From contig CM040745.1 in the NCBI GenBank assembly GCA_022829145.1, forward strand, positions 15,983,501-16,047,500: a DNA stretch of 64,000 nucleotides, written 5' to 3'. The notes below the pieces were generated by a model. It was not told where the DNA came from. It did not search any database and was given only the letters and a program-made list of their open reading frames with translations. Shown here in pieces: positions 1-12,800 of the stretch; position 1 is the first letter of the stretch, and each line of letters begins with the position of its first letter. Origin of the DNA: Albula goreensis. Its lineage: Eukaryota > Chordata > Actinopteri > Albuliformes > Albulidae. The position numbers and the translations under genes were made by a program.

Positions 1-3000
1 TTTGACTGCGTTTCCATGGTGCTGAAAATCCCACTATCCTTGTCTGGTGACCTTCTGCAAGCAGTTTCACGCACCAGTTACCATGGTATTGCACTGCGAC
101 CTTAGGAATGCCAGGAACTGCCCACTTCAAACAGAGCTGGAAAAGGTTATCTGTGTGGTCTGGTGGGAACACTGAAAATGACTGGGAAGTAACCAAACAG
201 CAGTGGATAAATGAACTAAAAACACGCCAATGAATTTGAAGCCACCAAAAAAAAAACTGATATTATTGCTCTACTTGTCCTACGTAAATCATGAAGTTTA
301 TTCTACTGAAAACATACTTTCAATTGCTGACTTACAACGGTATTAAATATAATACAATCAACAAATTATACAATAAACCTTACAAACACCCAGACTGATC
401 CATGAGGTACACCTGTAAAAATGCTTTATCCAAACTTGTGCATCTGAAATAAAGCATCACTGAGCAGCTGTGCCTCTCCTGTGGAGATAAGATGCTAGTT
501 CACTGCACTGTGCTGACAAAAAGGCTCAGTACAGACGTCCCCATGTAGCTCAGTCACTGACAGACACACAATACCCACTTCTGCTTCCAGGCCTGTGCTG
601 ATTAAAAAGGAAAATGCCAGGAATATTTACGGTGCAGTTGAGCCATTGAGCACACCCACACATGCCAGGAAGCACGGGCAGATAGCTCTGTCTGAGACGG
701 GGGCCCTCATAGCCACTACACAAACAAATAGCTCACAGCCCCAGCGAATGGGCACCACTCCAAGTGGCACACTCAGAGCAAAGAGATTTGCAAGGTATGA
801 AATCATGTTTGAACTCCTCTCTCAACAGCATCCGCCTCCACCCCCAACCCCCAAAAGCTCATACCAGTACAAGAGAAACAAGGAGAAATCCAATCTCCTG
901 ATTCACATTTTTTGGTACCAGGAAACGCAACATTAATGTTTACAACCCTGAACTCTGCTGAAATGCTCAATCATTGATCAATACTCTTAAGGAGTATTTT
1001 GCTCCTTTTCCAGGGGTGCATTAAATATATCTTTTGGGAATTTTTTTGAATGGGAATTTCCACTCTCTGACAGAATGTGAGAAAAGCTTTTCAATTATAA
1101 GCATGTGTAAAACTGAAAACACACTGAAAAAAAAGGGTGCAGCGAGTAACATGTTGCTGTGGGTTGGACACGGTTTCCTGACATTCATATCCAACAGAGG
1201 CTTTCATCTCATCTCCTCTCCGCCACTCTGACATGGAAAAAATTACTCCTCACCAGATTAAGCCCGGAAGGCCATGCCAGTGTGGAACTGGGGAATACTC
1301 AGCAGGCCTCCACTTGCTCTGTCCCTCCCATTCACAGATAATCCAGTTTTGTTTTCCCATTTTTGAAGGAATGACTTGTTCCCTTTCACAATGCACTGCC
1401 GGGATCAAGCATGCTAGTTCATTATACAGCCTTTCCATTAAACAAATGGAACTAGCCTGACTCCCTTCACCACCCTTGTTGTTTTTTGTTACATTTTACA
1501 TCAAGTCAGTTGAGGAATAACCCTGACAAATTAGCCTGAAATTGATACTCATGGCCTTCTAAAAGATAAGCTATGGGTAGGATCACAAAGTAATGTGGAA
1601 CAGTCTGCTGGTGCTTAAACTGTGGAAAGAACCAGGGAAAACAAGAAAAGGTTTACTTCTATGCAACTATGTCATACCCAACAAGGAGGTTATTACTCCA
1701 GCATGAGCCAGCATGGTTCCAGCTCAGCTCAAGTGAAACACACTTCTATTGGGAAAAGGATATAATGAACCAGAGTAAAGCTCGAAAGCTCTAAATTGGA
1801 AAAAGGTAGCCTATAATGGGCCATACTCTCTCAGGTTCTACCGAAGAAAAAGGATTCACTATTCACTGAACCGAGCATTTTTAAGCAGTACCCAGTGCAG
1901 CGACAGCACTGGCAGAACACCGCAGATCCAGAAAGAGAGGTCTGCAGTAATGGAGCCCTGCTGGCTCCACTTAAGCGCCTTGTTAGAAAAGTGCAAACAC
2001 ATAGCTAAAGACAAAAGTGCTCCAATACAAATATGCTGCAACTGCAGTGTCACCTGGCCCTTGCCAAACAAATCACAGCCTCTCATTCTCTGCTTCCTTC
2101 CCAGAACACATAAACATCTCCCCTTTTGTCATTTGGAAAGGTTTGTTGAGAACATTCAGGGATCACAAAGCCACCACCAACAACCTCCCCCTTTCTACAC
2201 AAGAAAATGGTATCCACAATCCCAACATTCCTGGACAAAGAGTCCAGTAACCTGGTGATGGGCCATCCACAGTGGTCCAGGGGGCGGAGGGAGTGTTTCA
2301 GACTTAAGAGGTAACAGCAATACCATCCTTTCGAGCAACGCAGATAGGAGGTACTTGTATGTTTCACAAATTAAAATCCAAAGGCTTTTTACAGTCTTTC
2401 ACAAGCTTCCAGACTTAAAGAAACATACTTGTTGAAACGTGACATTCAAAATGAACACAGAGGTCTTTCTTCTTTCCTTTTTTCCTGCCTTACAGGGTAA
2501 ATAAATGACAGGATAACCACTTCAGTAGAAAACATAGGTATATGACCAGGGCTTGGTTTGCACCAACTACCATTTAACAAGCACACAAAGACAGACACAC
2601 GCATGTCATACACACAAAAACAGAAAAGTGGAGCTAGTTTTTGGTACATTACACAGCTAGCAGAGGAAAAAGGCAGCCTCCTTAGATTGAGGACATTGCA
2701 TAAGCCTGAGTTTATTTACCCTGCAATGGAAAAGAAGAACACTGCACTTTGAGTGTTGTTACTGCTGGAGTGCTGCTCAGCAGGAATTTACAGCACCACA
2801 GAAGAACACAAGAGATCAGAATCCTCTATGATCAACAGGAGAAAGAGACAACATCACTGAACTTACAAAAAAGATTATTTTTGTAGAAAAACTTTGTTTT
2901 ACAGTAAATTTGCTGTAGCCTGTGTAGTTAATTTTTTACAAATAAAATGATTGTTTTTTTGTTTCTCCGCTGTACAAAATATTGACATACAAGATATTTT

Positions 3001-5653
3001 TGGTTTTAGTCTGCCTAGCAGCTGGAGGGGGTTATGACAGAGAGGCAGGGGCATGTGGAGTTTACAGCACCCGAGTCCAAATTAAACACATGGAGAGACT
3101 GACTGGGAGAGGGTGGAGTCCCTCAACCACAACATGGCAGCTGTTTTTCCAGACTCGTTAGAATGAGCTGCATTTGGCAGCTGTTCCATCAAGGCCAAGC
3201 AATCGTCAAGTCCAGTAGACTGCACCCTACTTGTCCCTAAAAAAAAGCCAGCCAGCCAAAAACAAGGTTGAAGAGTAAACCCTTAGCCTCCTCTCCCACC
3301 TCATTCCCCAGCTGGAAACTAAAGTCCTAGTAGTCACATGGATGAGGCCTCTTGTGCGATGAATGAATCATCAACTCAGGGTTTGCCATTGGAAATCTGG
3401 GGGTGGGGTCCTATCCTGCTTTGATCTGTAGTGCCATTGGCTAGACTTTCTCATTCCAACAGCACACAGCACAGACCTCCATTGTACTTCTTCACTGCAG
3501 AGCTTTGTGGTTATAGTGGATATTGACCATATCTATATTTTTATTTTCTCTACCTGAAATGAGCTGATCTTACAGGTCACTCATCCAATACAAACAGCAA
3601 CAAGCTCTGGCTTTTCCACATTGCAGATGAAACATCAATAACATTGCCTATGCTGCCAGAAGAATATAAAGTCAGAGTATGTTTAGTTCAGGAAACTGCA
3701 GTTACCTGCATCTATATTTTAAGCATCATTAAAAAAAAATACATACATACACACATATATATATATATATGTATATATATTAATGTGTTTAGTGGCAATG
3801 TGTGTAAGCTGCATCAACATACAAATGAAAATGAAAACAGAACTCGCATTCACTGACGTATTAGGAAACCCTGATGTGGATGACCATATTTACTTGGTAA
3901 CACTCCATTGCCCTTGGAGTGAAAGTGAATTGGTACTCCCTCACCCGCAAAGTTTAAATACATGAAGGTAGAGGCTACAGCCTCCTCCCTTGCTGGACCA
4001 CCTGGAGACACAGGAGTATACAAACGGTAGCAAAAACAGTGGAGATACCCATGACATGGATGCCAATTTGGAATACATGCTGGCATATACAATGTCAAGA
4101 AGACACAAACATGAGCTGAGGACTTGAATTTCTCTCACTTAATGTCATTCTCTAACTGCTACCAATTTACAATAGGTGTTCAACAATATTTTAGTGAAAA
4201 AAATCAGACATGCCCCTTTGATACTATTTTCTATACCTGTAGAATCAGCATGACTTTTTTTCAATGATCAATTTATGTTCATTTCAGCAGGTATTGATGT
4301 TCAGCAGAAATGTTTAAAATTGTTCTTACTTTTTATGTCACAAGAGCTCAGTTCACAACATGACAGTGCTCTACAGTGCTCCTATGTCCCTGTCACTAAC
4401 AACACCCCCCAGTCTGCCCAATTTCTCCACACACACACACACACACACATCCATGCAAAATATATTCATGCACATACACACACACGCAAAAACCCCACAG
4501 GCTCTCTATGCTTCTCCATCATCCTCCCCCAGTTCTGTTTATCAATCTGAAAACATCCCTGTGGCTTCCAGAAAAATACCACAGTTCCATAAAGATGAGG
4601 TTTTTGTTTCATTTTTTATGTGGGACAGATTAGCAGCCAGTATTCACAGCAGAGGTATGATTGCTCCGTGAAGGGAAAGAGTCAGGAGTGAATATGAAAG
4701 GGGGATGTGATCTAGAAGCCTCGCTTTCCCGATGCTGCAATCAGAGGACGAGGGTGCATTGAGTGCCTATGAAGTGGCCGTGGAGAGGGCCGGAGCACCA
4801 GGACAGCGTAACCTTGCGGAGACACAGGTGATCAGAGAGTATGGTACAGCCCCCTTTGTTCTTCCACTTGAAAGAAGAGACCCAATGGCAGAGAGAGGTG
4901 TTCCAGATGCATCGTCTCGGTTGCCTTCCCCCATACTCTCTGTGTCACTATACATGCGCCACATTGCTTTTGATGAACAATCCAGAAAGCATGCTAATTC
5001 TGCTGTTGATTTATTCTACAGATTTGAGGTGTGAAGGCCACCATGCCTTATCTACGTAGGATGGATATTACTTCATTTCAGAAATACATTGACAAACTGT
5101 CTTCTGAGATATTAAATGAGGCTGTTTTGTTTTCATTTCAAAACACTGTAAACAAAGCTGTTTTGTATTTATCTAAAAACCACTGCCTGTATGGCATCAA
5201 CATACGTCTTGGGTTTTGCGTATGCCTGTGTTTCTCCAATAATAAAAGTGGTTTGTGTTGTCATTGTGACTGAGAGCAATAAGAGGTGCTCCTTTGTATA
5301 GAAATAATGTATCTATGGTGGTTTTGAAATTACTTTCAACACCTGTGGCTAACATAACTCAAACAGGCTCAGCAAAACTACCACCCATTAAAGTTATAAA
5401 TTCCTCATTGGTTACACTACTCTACTTATGAAACAATACTGGGTGTAAGATAAGCAAACAGTTAGACATGCGCAGACATACAGATAAAGTCACACTGACA
5501 CATGGCTGGAATTCATACCGACGTACATTTGGACACACAATGCACTGACACATAGACTGGATAGGACTGTTTCAATATAGGACTTACACAGGCGTACACA
5601 TGGACTCATACAGCCACACATTTACTTCCAAACAGGCACACAGCTGGACTTAC
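1..5653 (-). other. kansl1l: kansl1l intron downstream of first coding exon; no exon recognised
   Basis: This stretch follows the splice donor of the first kansl1l coding exon and should be intron. I looked on the minus strand for the next conserved block of the family (the Trp-rich segment after the acidic SDATDSSSD motif) and for the PEHE domain and found neither, so the remaining exons probably lie beyond the left edge. The visible content is AT/CA-rich: an AT/CA microsatellite near 3745-3780, CA repeats near 4430-4452 and 4473-4486, and a somewhat GC-richer patch at 4730-4960 that is open in several frames but has no recognisable domain. Confidence 0.5.
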
Positions 5654-6675
5654 ATTGGCACACAGTTTGCCCCTTGTGCCCCCTCCAAGTCCCACTCCTC
5701 ATCAGAACTGCTGTCAGTAGCATCTGAGTCCAGTACATCCTGTAAACCACTCATTACAGCCTTTGTACAGCAGACAAACGTCTTGACCTCAGCAGGCCTC
5801 TTCAGGGGAGAGGGTACCTTCTGAGGGGGAGAGGAGAGAGTGATGTTGTTCCAAGGGACCCTCTCCTCCTCTAACCCCATGGGGGTGTCAAATGGCTTTT
5901 TGTCAAGGGGGGAGTGTGGCTCTAGGGGAAAGGGTGACCCCGGAGGGGCGTCACCTTCAAAGCACGTCCTAACCAGCCCGTGCAATTGGAGGCTGCAGTG
6001 GCGGGTGGCGTGCTCCCCGAGAAGGGCCTGAAGCCTCCTCTGGACACGGGTGGTCTGTCTCAGCAGAGTGTGCTGTCGGGAGCAACACTGCTGCACTTGG
6101 CTCAGAAAGGCCTCTTCCAGCACAACGCTCCTGGGCTGGGCCTGGTCCTGGTGCCATCCTGCCTTTCTTCCCATTTTTCCCCAAGGGAGTATGGGGGGTG
6201 CCGTTTGGGCCTGGGTTTCACCCTCCCCCAAACAGCACTCTGTCAGCAGGGGCTGCTGCGTGCTCATGTTCCGAAAAGTCCTCTCTGAGCCCAGGCCATC
6301 ATGGTCAGAGACAGACAGGAAATAAACATCCGGACTCTGTGGACAAGGCAACAGGGGGCTAGCCAGGCTCTTGTTTAGAGAGAGGAGGTTGAGTAGAGTC
6401 CCAGGGCTTGAGTGGAGCATTGTTCTGTAGCTGCCGGAGGACTGGACCAGGGGAGACAGGAATGGAGTCTGGACCTCCAGGGTGTCCTTGGAGCAGGTGT
6501 CAGGTGATGGCAGGAAGGTGAGGTTCAGCCAGGCTGCCTGAGTGCAGTCATCTTCCATTAGCATCTGCTGCTGGTCTACCTCCATGCCCAGCAAAGACCC
6601 ATCCAGGTTGACGCCAGGTGAAGACAGGTGAATCCCACAACCATCTGAGGCCGTCTCGGTCAAAGCTGGGGCCAT
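5654..6675 (-). CDS. kansl1l: KAT8 regulatory NSL complex subunit 1-like, first coding exon (partial gene)
   Basis: This encodes the first 340 or so residues of a KANSL1-family protein, a scaffold relative of the NSL histone acetyltransferase complex built around KAT8/MOF in the nucleus. The start MAPALTE resembles the start I remember for KANSL1L. Near residues 205-240 there is a helical block (LSQVQQCCSRQHTLL to RRLQALLGEHATRHC) matching the conserved N-terminal segment, and the exon ends in the acidic family motif SDATDSSSDEEWD. The donor GTAAGT begins at 5653 on the minus strand, and the open frame would stop three codons into the intron. A polypyrimidine tract and CAG acceptor at 6738-6739 put 62 nt of 5' UTR in the same exon (6676-6737). 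KANSL1L rather than KANSL1 is chosen because acadl is the neighbour, as in human. The C-terminal PEHE half is outside the window. Confidence 0.8.
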
Positions 6676-7120
6676 CTTTTGGGGCTGGTGTGGGCACAGC
6701 TCTTCAGCATTTAGACTGGGGCACTGTACATGTGCCTCTGTATGAAAAAAAAAACAGGATCACCCAACATCTTAATCATTCTCATATACAATAATATACT
6801 GAATCATTACATCTCTTTTTCTACAATCAACGTAGACGGCTATTTATTTAAACTAAATTTAATTCGGTTTTGATTTCCTAAAAGGATTCAATGACGATTT
6901 TGTACGTTGATCTGTGTTCTCACAGAAATGACTGTTCGATATGAACACTTAAGTTGTAATTGGTTCTGTCAACGTTAGCTAGATTAGTTCCTTCGGCCCT
7001 ATCCGTTTTGATTGGTACTTAGAGATTCAGTCCCGAAAATCAAAAACCCGAACTAACACAGAACGTGCAAAAACCAACAGTCAACTTGAAAATAACGTAT
7101 CGACACCACATTCTACTCAC

Positions 7121-7560
7121 TTTCTCTATGACAAATCCGCAGTATTCAGAGACCAAAAGCCTGTTTTGTTCACTTCGATGTTTAAAAACTGATTACTTTT
7201 TTCCGTAACAGTATGCTATTTCACACACTTTAATATATACGTGGAGTTTATCCTACAAATCAGGTTCCCACCAGCTCCCCTCCGCTCTACAGCTTTCGTC
7301 AACTGCCGATCACAATAACTATGCTTGTCACTGAACTCCACATCCGAGGAGGTAACTACTTGGGGGTGTGTCTATGCTAAATAATATTCGACGCTGTCCA
7401 ATTAAAAATAGGCACCATAGAACGCCCAACGAAACTGCTGTTCTTCGCCAACATAATGGCTCAAATTTTTACCTTCCAGTTTGAAACGAGCAGCTTAAGA
7501 AAAGAAACAAAATGGCGCCTCTTTCATAAATGGATTTATCAATGTGCTACAATAACCAAT
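7121..7560 (-). promoter_or_regulatory. kansl1l: kansl1l promoter side and probable non-coding exon 1
   Basis: A minus-strand donor GTGAGT at 7120 could end a non-coding first exon that splices to the acceptor at 6738. Upstream there are CCAAT-type sites (CCAATTA near 7398 and ACCAATCAG near 7553) and two YY1-like cores (ATAATGGCTC near 7453 and CAAAATGGCGCC near 7508), typical of housekeeping vertebrate promoters without a TATA box. The exon boundary and the start site are inferred from motifs only. Confidence 0.35.
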
Positions 7561-8641
7561 CAGATGAAAAAGGGAGGATAGCGGTTATGTTTTGTGAAGT
7601 CTGTCTCTGACATGACCACGCGTTCCAATGTTTTCGACTCCTGGTTGACACTTGACTAACTGAAAAAATGTTTTCGTCTAGAAAAAACTGTTCAACGGGA
7701 CCTTATAAAAATAAAACCAACTCCGAACGTCCAGAATAAGTTGAACATTTGTCCACCTGGTGCTGTAAAAATACACTCAAAAGCTACAATGCTGAGATTG
7801 ATATTACACGTGTTAAAGAGAGGAGATGTACGACAAGTATTTGCATTGAGTATATTAAAACGGGTAACTTAATGTACAATAAGATTAATCTGAAACAACC
7901 CTTACATAGCTTTTCTAATTTTTCTGTTAAGTAAAATAGAATATCCTTGGTTAAAAATGGTCAGCCAAGAGGTTTAAACTACAGCTCGTAATGAAATGAG
8001 TGAAAGTTATACGATTTTGAAATGTTAAATACTAAGAGTAGATGACAACAAATACAATTATCAGTGGATTTCGGTTTTCAGTTTTAAATATCTACTATAT
8101 AGTATAGGTATATAGTATAGTGCATAGTACAAGTAAAAAATATTACAAGACTTGCATTCAGCTTCCCATGTCCGTTTTTTCCGTCTTGGCACGATGTGAA
8201 CATTCCAATAAATTAAAATTTACATGATCCATTTCAGATTTTAAAGTGTGTCTCCCATGGCATAATTGCTTTTTGTTATATACCTTTTGCTCATATGGAT
8301 GGTTAATGGTTCACTTCTCATTGGTCAGAGACCTATTTTTGACGCAGGAGTACAACAGGGTGTGAAACTTCCTGTCAATTATTTACAAGACAGGAGTAAA
8401 TGACAGTGAGCAAAGTTTTTGTATTTTATCGAATTGGTCACATGCGCACTATAACGATACAGCTGCCTGACTTTGCTACTCCTACAATGTAGCTATACAT
8501 AAATGATACAAGGATTTACACCAAGATCCACAATGCAAAATATTAACTAATTAACTTTTCCAACCATTAAAAAGCCTAATTTGGTGATGTCACACTTATA
8601 AAAAAAGTGTTTATTCCACACTCACATGGTATACGGTACAC
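7561..8641. other. Intergenic between kansl1l promoter and acadl 3' end
   Basis: AT-rich DNA with no ORF above background and no recognised RNA. The only structured feature nearby is the hAT-like element that begins at 8642. Confidence 0.4.
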
Positions 8642-9002
8642 CAGTGGTTCTCAACAGGGGGGGCAGGGCCCAAAAGGGAGCCTCTGGGAGCTGCTGGGGG
8701 GCCTTGAAATGATAGGAAAGTACTAAAAGCTGCAGTCAAAAAACATCAAGACGTAACAAAGAGCAGGCAATTAAAAGCATATTAAATAACCTTTTTGCTT
8801 TCTTTGTATATTTCATTATCATATCTCTGCTTTGAATGGGAAAAGGGAATAAAGAAGACATTTGCTTTGTAAATATTTGAGGATTAAATGTTTTTTTTTA
8901 ATAACTTTTATGGGTTTCAATGGAATTTAACCTTGTGGGGGACCCTGGCATATTCGCGTGGACATGGGGGGGCTTTAGGGCCAAAAAGGTTGAGAACCAT
9001 TG
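8642..9002. mobile_element. hAT-type short non-autonomous DNA transposon
   Basis: The ends are inverted repeats of the classical vertebrate hAT/Charlie type: CAGTGGTTCTCAAC on the left and GTTGAGAACCATTG on the right. The flanks form an imperfect 8-bp target duplication, CGGTACAC at 8634-8641 and TGATACAC at 9003-9010 (6 of 8 match), the length expected for hAT. The 361-bp body has no coding capacity, with G-rich segments near both ends around an AT-rich core. The mismatched flanks suggest an old insertion. Confidence 0.8.
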
Positions 9003-9224
9003 TGATACACCACCCGTAACAGTTCCCCTTTCAACAACTGTGCTCTATTATTAATTTTGCCTATGCTGCCACCTATAGGTAAAAATGCATGCCGTACATC
9101 AAAATTATTGACGATTCATGGTCAAGTATTACCTTCTTCATTATTGTAATACAAATGCCAGGGTCATACCACAAACAAATGACAGGGTACATATAAATAC
9201 AACCCTTTAAAGTAACACTTATTG

Positions 9225-9804
9225 AAAAAAAGAAAACTACAATGTACTTTATTCAATCTGCAGAGGTTTAAGACAAGGCATGTATTTTAACAAGTACTAT
9301 ATTTTCATGGCACAAAAACAAGATTATGAAATACATGTTAAATAGCATTAGAGTGTAATAAATTAATCAAATATAATCCCTATCTCTTAGTAAATATCAA
9401 TGCAAAACAAAAACAAATCATTGCAAGTTATATTGACACTAAAAAACTGAATTTACCAAAAAGACACCTACCAAAAACTTGGCTGTCCATTACGAAATGT
9501 GATTCAGGAGCATATTACTAAAACATACTACCTTTTCAACCAGGAGTAACTATGACAGAAACTTTGTTGTCTCATGCATAGTGAAACTGACAGAAAATGA
9601 CAAACACTGCTGTACCATGCACTTTAAAATAAAGCTACCTTAAAAGCTTCTGCATCAAGGAACCCCTACCAGTGTGTTCACTCGCATTATTACACATTAC
9701 AAAAAGGGCGAGAATCATTCTAGAGTTGACTGTAAGGTAGTGGGTAAAAAAAAAAAAGGGGGAAAATCAATGACATAGAGGAGGTGAAGTGACTTCCTGA
9801 GGCA
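9225..9804 (-). other. acadl: acadl 3' UTR with poly(A) signal
   Basis: The minus strand carries AATAAA at 9248-9253, about 550 nt after the acadl stop codon, with no competing gene in between. The 3' end near 9225 is inferred from the signal. An A-tract (T-tract on the transcript) lies at 9748-9759. Confidence 0.55.
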
Positions 9805-12800
9805 TCACTTCTTGCTGATGATGCTGCGGGCAATCAGCTCCTTCATGATTTCATTTGTGCCACCATAAATAGGCTGGATACGGGAGTCAACAAAGGCCCT
9901 GAGAAGGAAAAATAGGGAATAGTAGAGAGAAAGAGAGGGAGACGCTGTATTCAAGACAGAAAAAGACTGAGTATGTGATCATACAGCAGGGGAAACCGGA
10001 CCAAGACAGATGGCCTCCTACCACATCACTGGCCTACATTAACCGACAAAGCCCATATCCAAACATTTATGTACCTATTTGATGGCCAAACAAAGGATTG
10101 TTACTTGAGTATATGCTGTCTATTTAAAAACAATGTGGCTTTAATCCCATGCAAGTAGAGCACTACATTACTAATCTAAAATGAACGTGGCTGTCACTCA
10201 CTTGGCAATGGGGTACTCCCACATATAGCCCCACCCTCCATGGAGCTGCAGGCATTGTGTTGCTACCCGGTTCTGTAGTTCCGATGCCCTGTGGAGACAT
10301 TAATTGCTCTTAGGAGTAGGAATAACAAAAGACCATTCTGACAACATGAGGATCAGGAATGTAAACTGCATCAGAAAGCCATGAAGACCAGGCATTGCAG
10401 CAGCCTATCCAAATGACATAAAGATCTGTGGCACAGCATAGGAATTGCAAAGCTCTATGTGTATTTAATAAGGAAGTTGCTGATTAAACTCTCCTATCTG
10501 TGTGTACTAAAAATATGCATCATCCATGTATTAGTTTGTGTATGTGAGAAAGACACACCATGGGCAAGTTTATCACCCTGGCCAGTATGTACTTCACTCT
10601 GCTTATGTGCATTCTTCAAAGTTTATATGTGTTTCTCACCAGTACTTGGCCATGGAGGCAGTGGAGGAGTCCAGTTTCTTTTCCGCATGTAGCTGCAGGC
10701 AGCTGTCCACAAAGGCTCGTCCCACACAGATCTCAGTCTTCAGCTCTGCAAGCTTGTGCTGTACAGTCTGGGTAGCAGACAAACAGGGTAGAATGGTCAG
10801 AAAATAGGCTGTGGTTACATTTATCTGCCCAGCTAATAAGGCCTGAGGGTCACACGGTAAGACCAGGGAGGGAACCATCACCTGTACAGTAGAACTACGC
10901 TGCCAGAAAGCCAGGTTCTGTCACACCAAAGACAGACGACAGATTGTGACCACATAGCTAAAAGGCCAGCAAAACTAACCTGCAGGTGGGCGATGGTCTT
11001 GCCAAAGGCCTTCCTCTGAGTGACATAGTTCCTGGTCTCCTCAAACATGAACTCACAGCTCGCGATGGCCATGTCTGCAATCAGCAGACGCTCCTAAGAC
11101 AAACAGCAGACTTACTGTACACCTGGCACCACAGGGATGTGCGGTAGTAGCAGCATAGTACAGGAGCAGTTTGATCAGAAAGAACCAGAAGAACTGAACT
11201 ATAGAGGCAGAAAAACTGAAAAGTTGTCAAGGGGCAACTGGAGGAGGTTATAGATTATTTTTAAATTGTGTCATTTTTGTGCCAAGTTACTGATGCAATC
11301 TTCTGCTGAAAAGTCAGTATCCACTTAATGAAATGAAAATAACACTTATGATCTAAATAAAAATGCAGCACACCCTGCTAATGCACTAAAGTAGTGATTC
11401 CAAGGTCTCAGTCAACACTCAGTATACCCCCTGCCTCACCACACAACACCAGCGAGTGGTTGATTGGTCATCTACTGTTTGACTCTATCAGCTGGTTTAG
11501 TAACATAGGGGGACAACATGAGACAATCTTAGCTTAAGTACTCAAATTCAGTTGATGTCTGCACTGACCATTACATCACATGGTCCTTTCAAAATATTTT
11601 AGCCATTCCAAAATGGGAACATACCTGGGAACAAGGATAATAAATATAAACATTACCAATGCATAATCACTACAGAAATACAAAATTCTATGGAATGTGA
11701 AGACACCAGCACATAATCACAATCCACCAAACATAAGACTTCCACCCATTATGTCTCGCCACAGATTGCTTATTCCAGCAGTCCTACTCTGCACTCTAAT
11801 TGGGTGGAGTGGGTAGCTGTTCTTACCTGAGGTAGTTCATTCATAAGGTAGTAAAATCCCTTGTTGACCTGCCCTAAGAGGGCATCAGCTGGTAGACGGA
11901 CGTCCTCAAAGAACAGCTCAGCTGTGTCCTGGGAGAGCAAAGGACAGCGTCTTTAATCACACAGCTGAACTATGGTTGGTTAAACCCATCCTTGTGGCCA
12001 GAGGACTGCATAAAGGAGGGGACCTTATCAGATAAACATGAAGCCCTTTAACACACAAAAATAACTCTACTCACAGATATTATATTGGTAATGAGAAGAA
12101 CAACTTTCTATGCTTTCAGGAGCATGCGGCCATGCACTTGCAATGACACACAAAGTTGGTTTCGAATTCTGATTACCTCTAATGAACAGATCTAAAACAT
12201 GTTCAGGTTCTGCATGCCCTGGAACATGTATGAGTGCTGCCATTTCTGGGACCCCTTAACTTATGACCGCAACTCTTCAGGCTAAAACAGAAAGGAGTAT
12301 GGGGCCCACTGGGTAAAAATGGTCTCTGGATCTGGTTTTTCAAACCTGTGCCTTCAGGCCAATCTTCTCCAGCTTGCGACCCTTGTGAAAGCCCTTCATC
12401 CCAGCATCTACCAGGAAGAGGCTGATGCCATGAGCTGCTGTCTTCGCCTCTGTGTCTGTCACTGCCACCACGACCACCAGATCACTCATCCAGCCATTGG
12501 AAATGAACACCTGAGAGTGGGGATGAATCAAATTGCAGCAGGATCAGAATCAAACTGTTTTGCTCTGGGCTTGGCTGAATCCTCAGACTAATGTACTCAA
12601 CATGTAGCGCCAACTATGTTGGCGCTATATTTTCCCCCATACTAACCTTGTTTCCATTGAGAATCCAGTCACTACCATCCCTCTTGGCATATGTCCTAAC
12701 TCCTTGGAGATCACTGAAAAAGAAGAGAATATCTAGTGAAATAATATAGCAGGCGCTGTATAAGCAACAGTCAACTGTTTGCCCATGTATGCTCTAGTCT

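Noticed and set aside
595-936. 113-codon plus-strand open frame
   Set aside because: Low-complexity Pro/Thr/Ser content, no domain, no promoter context; consistent with chance.
4732-5034. 100-codon plus-strand open frame in the kansl1l intron
   Set aside because: The patch is open in several frames on both strands and none shows a known domain or flanking splice sites with a matching phase.
5840-6325. Plus-strand open frames across the kansl1l exon
   Set aside because: Antisense shadows of a GC-rich coding exon whose minus-strand frame has the family motifs and splice sites.
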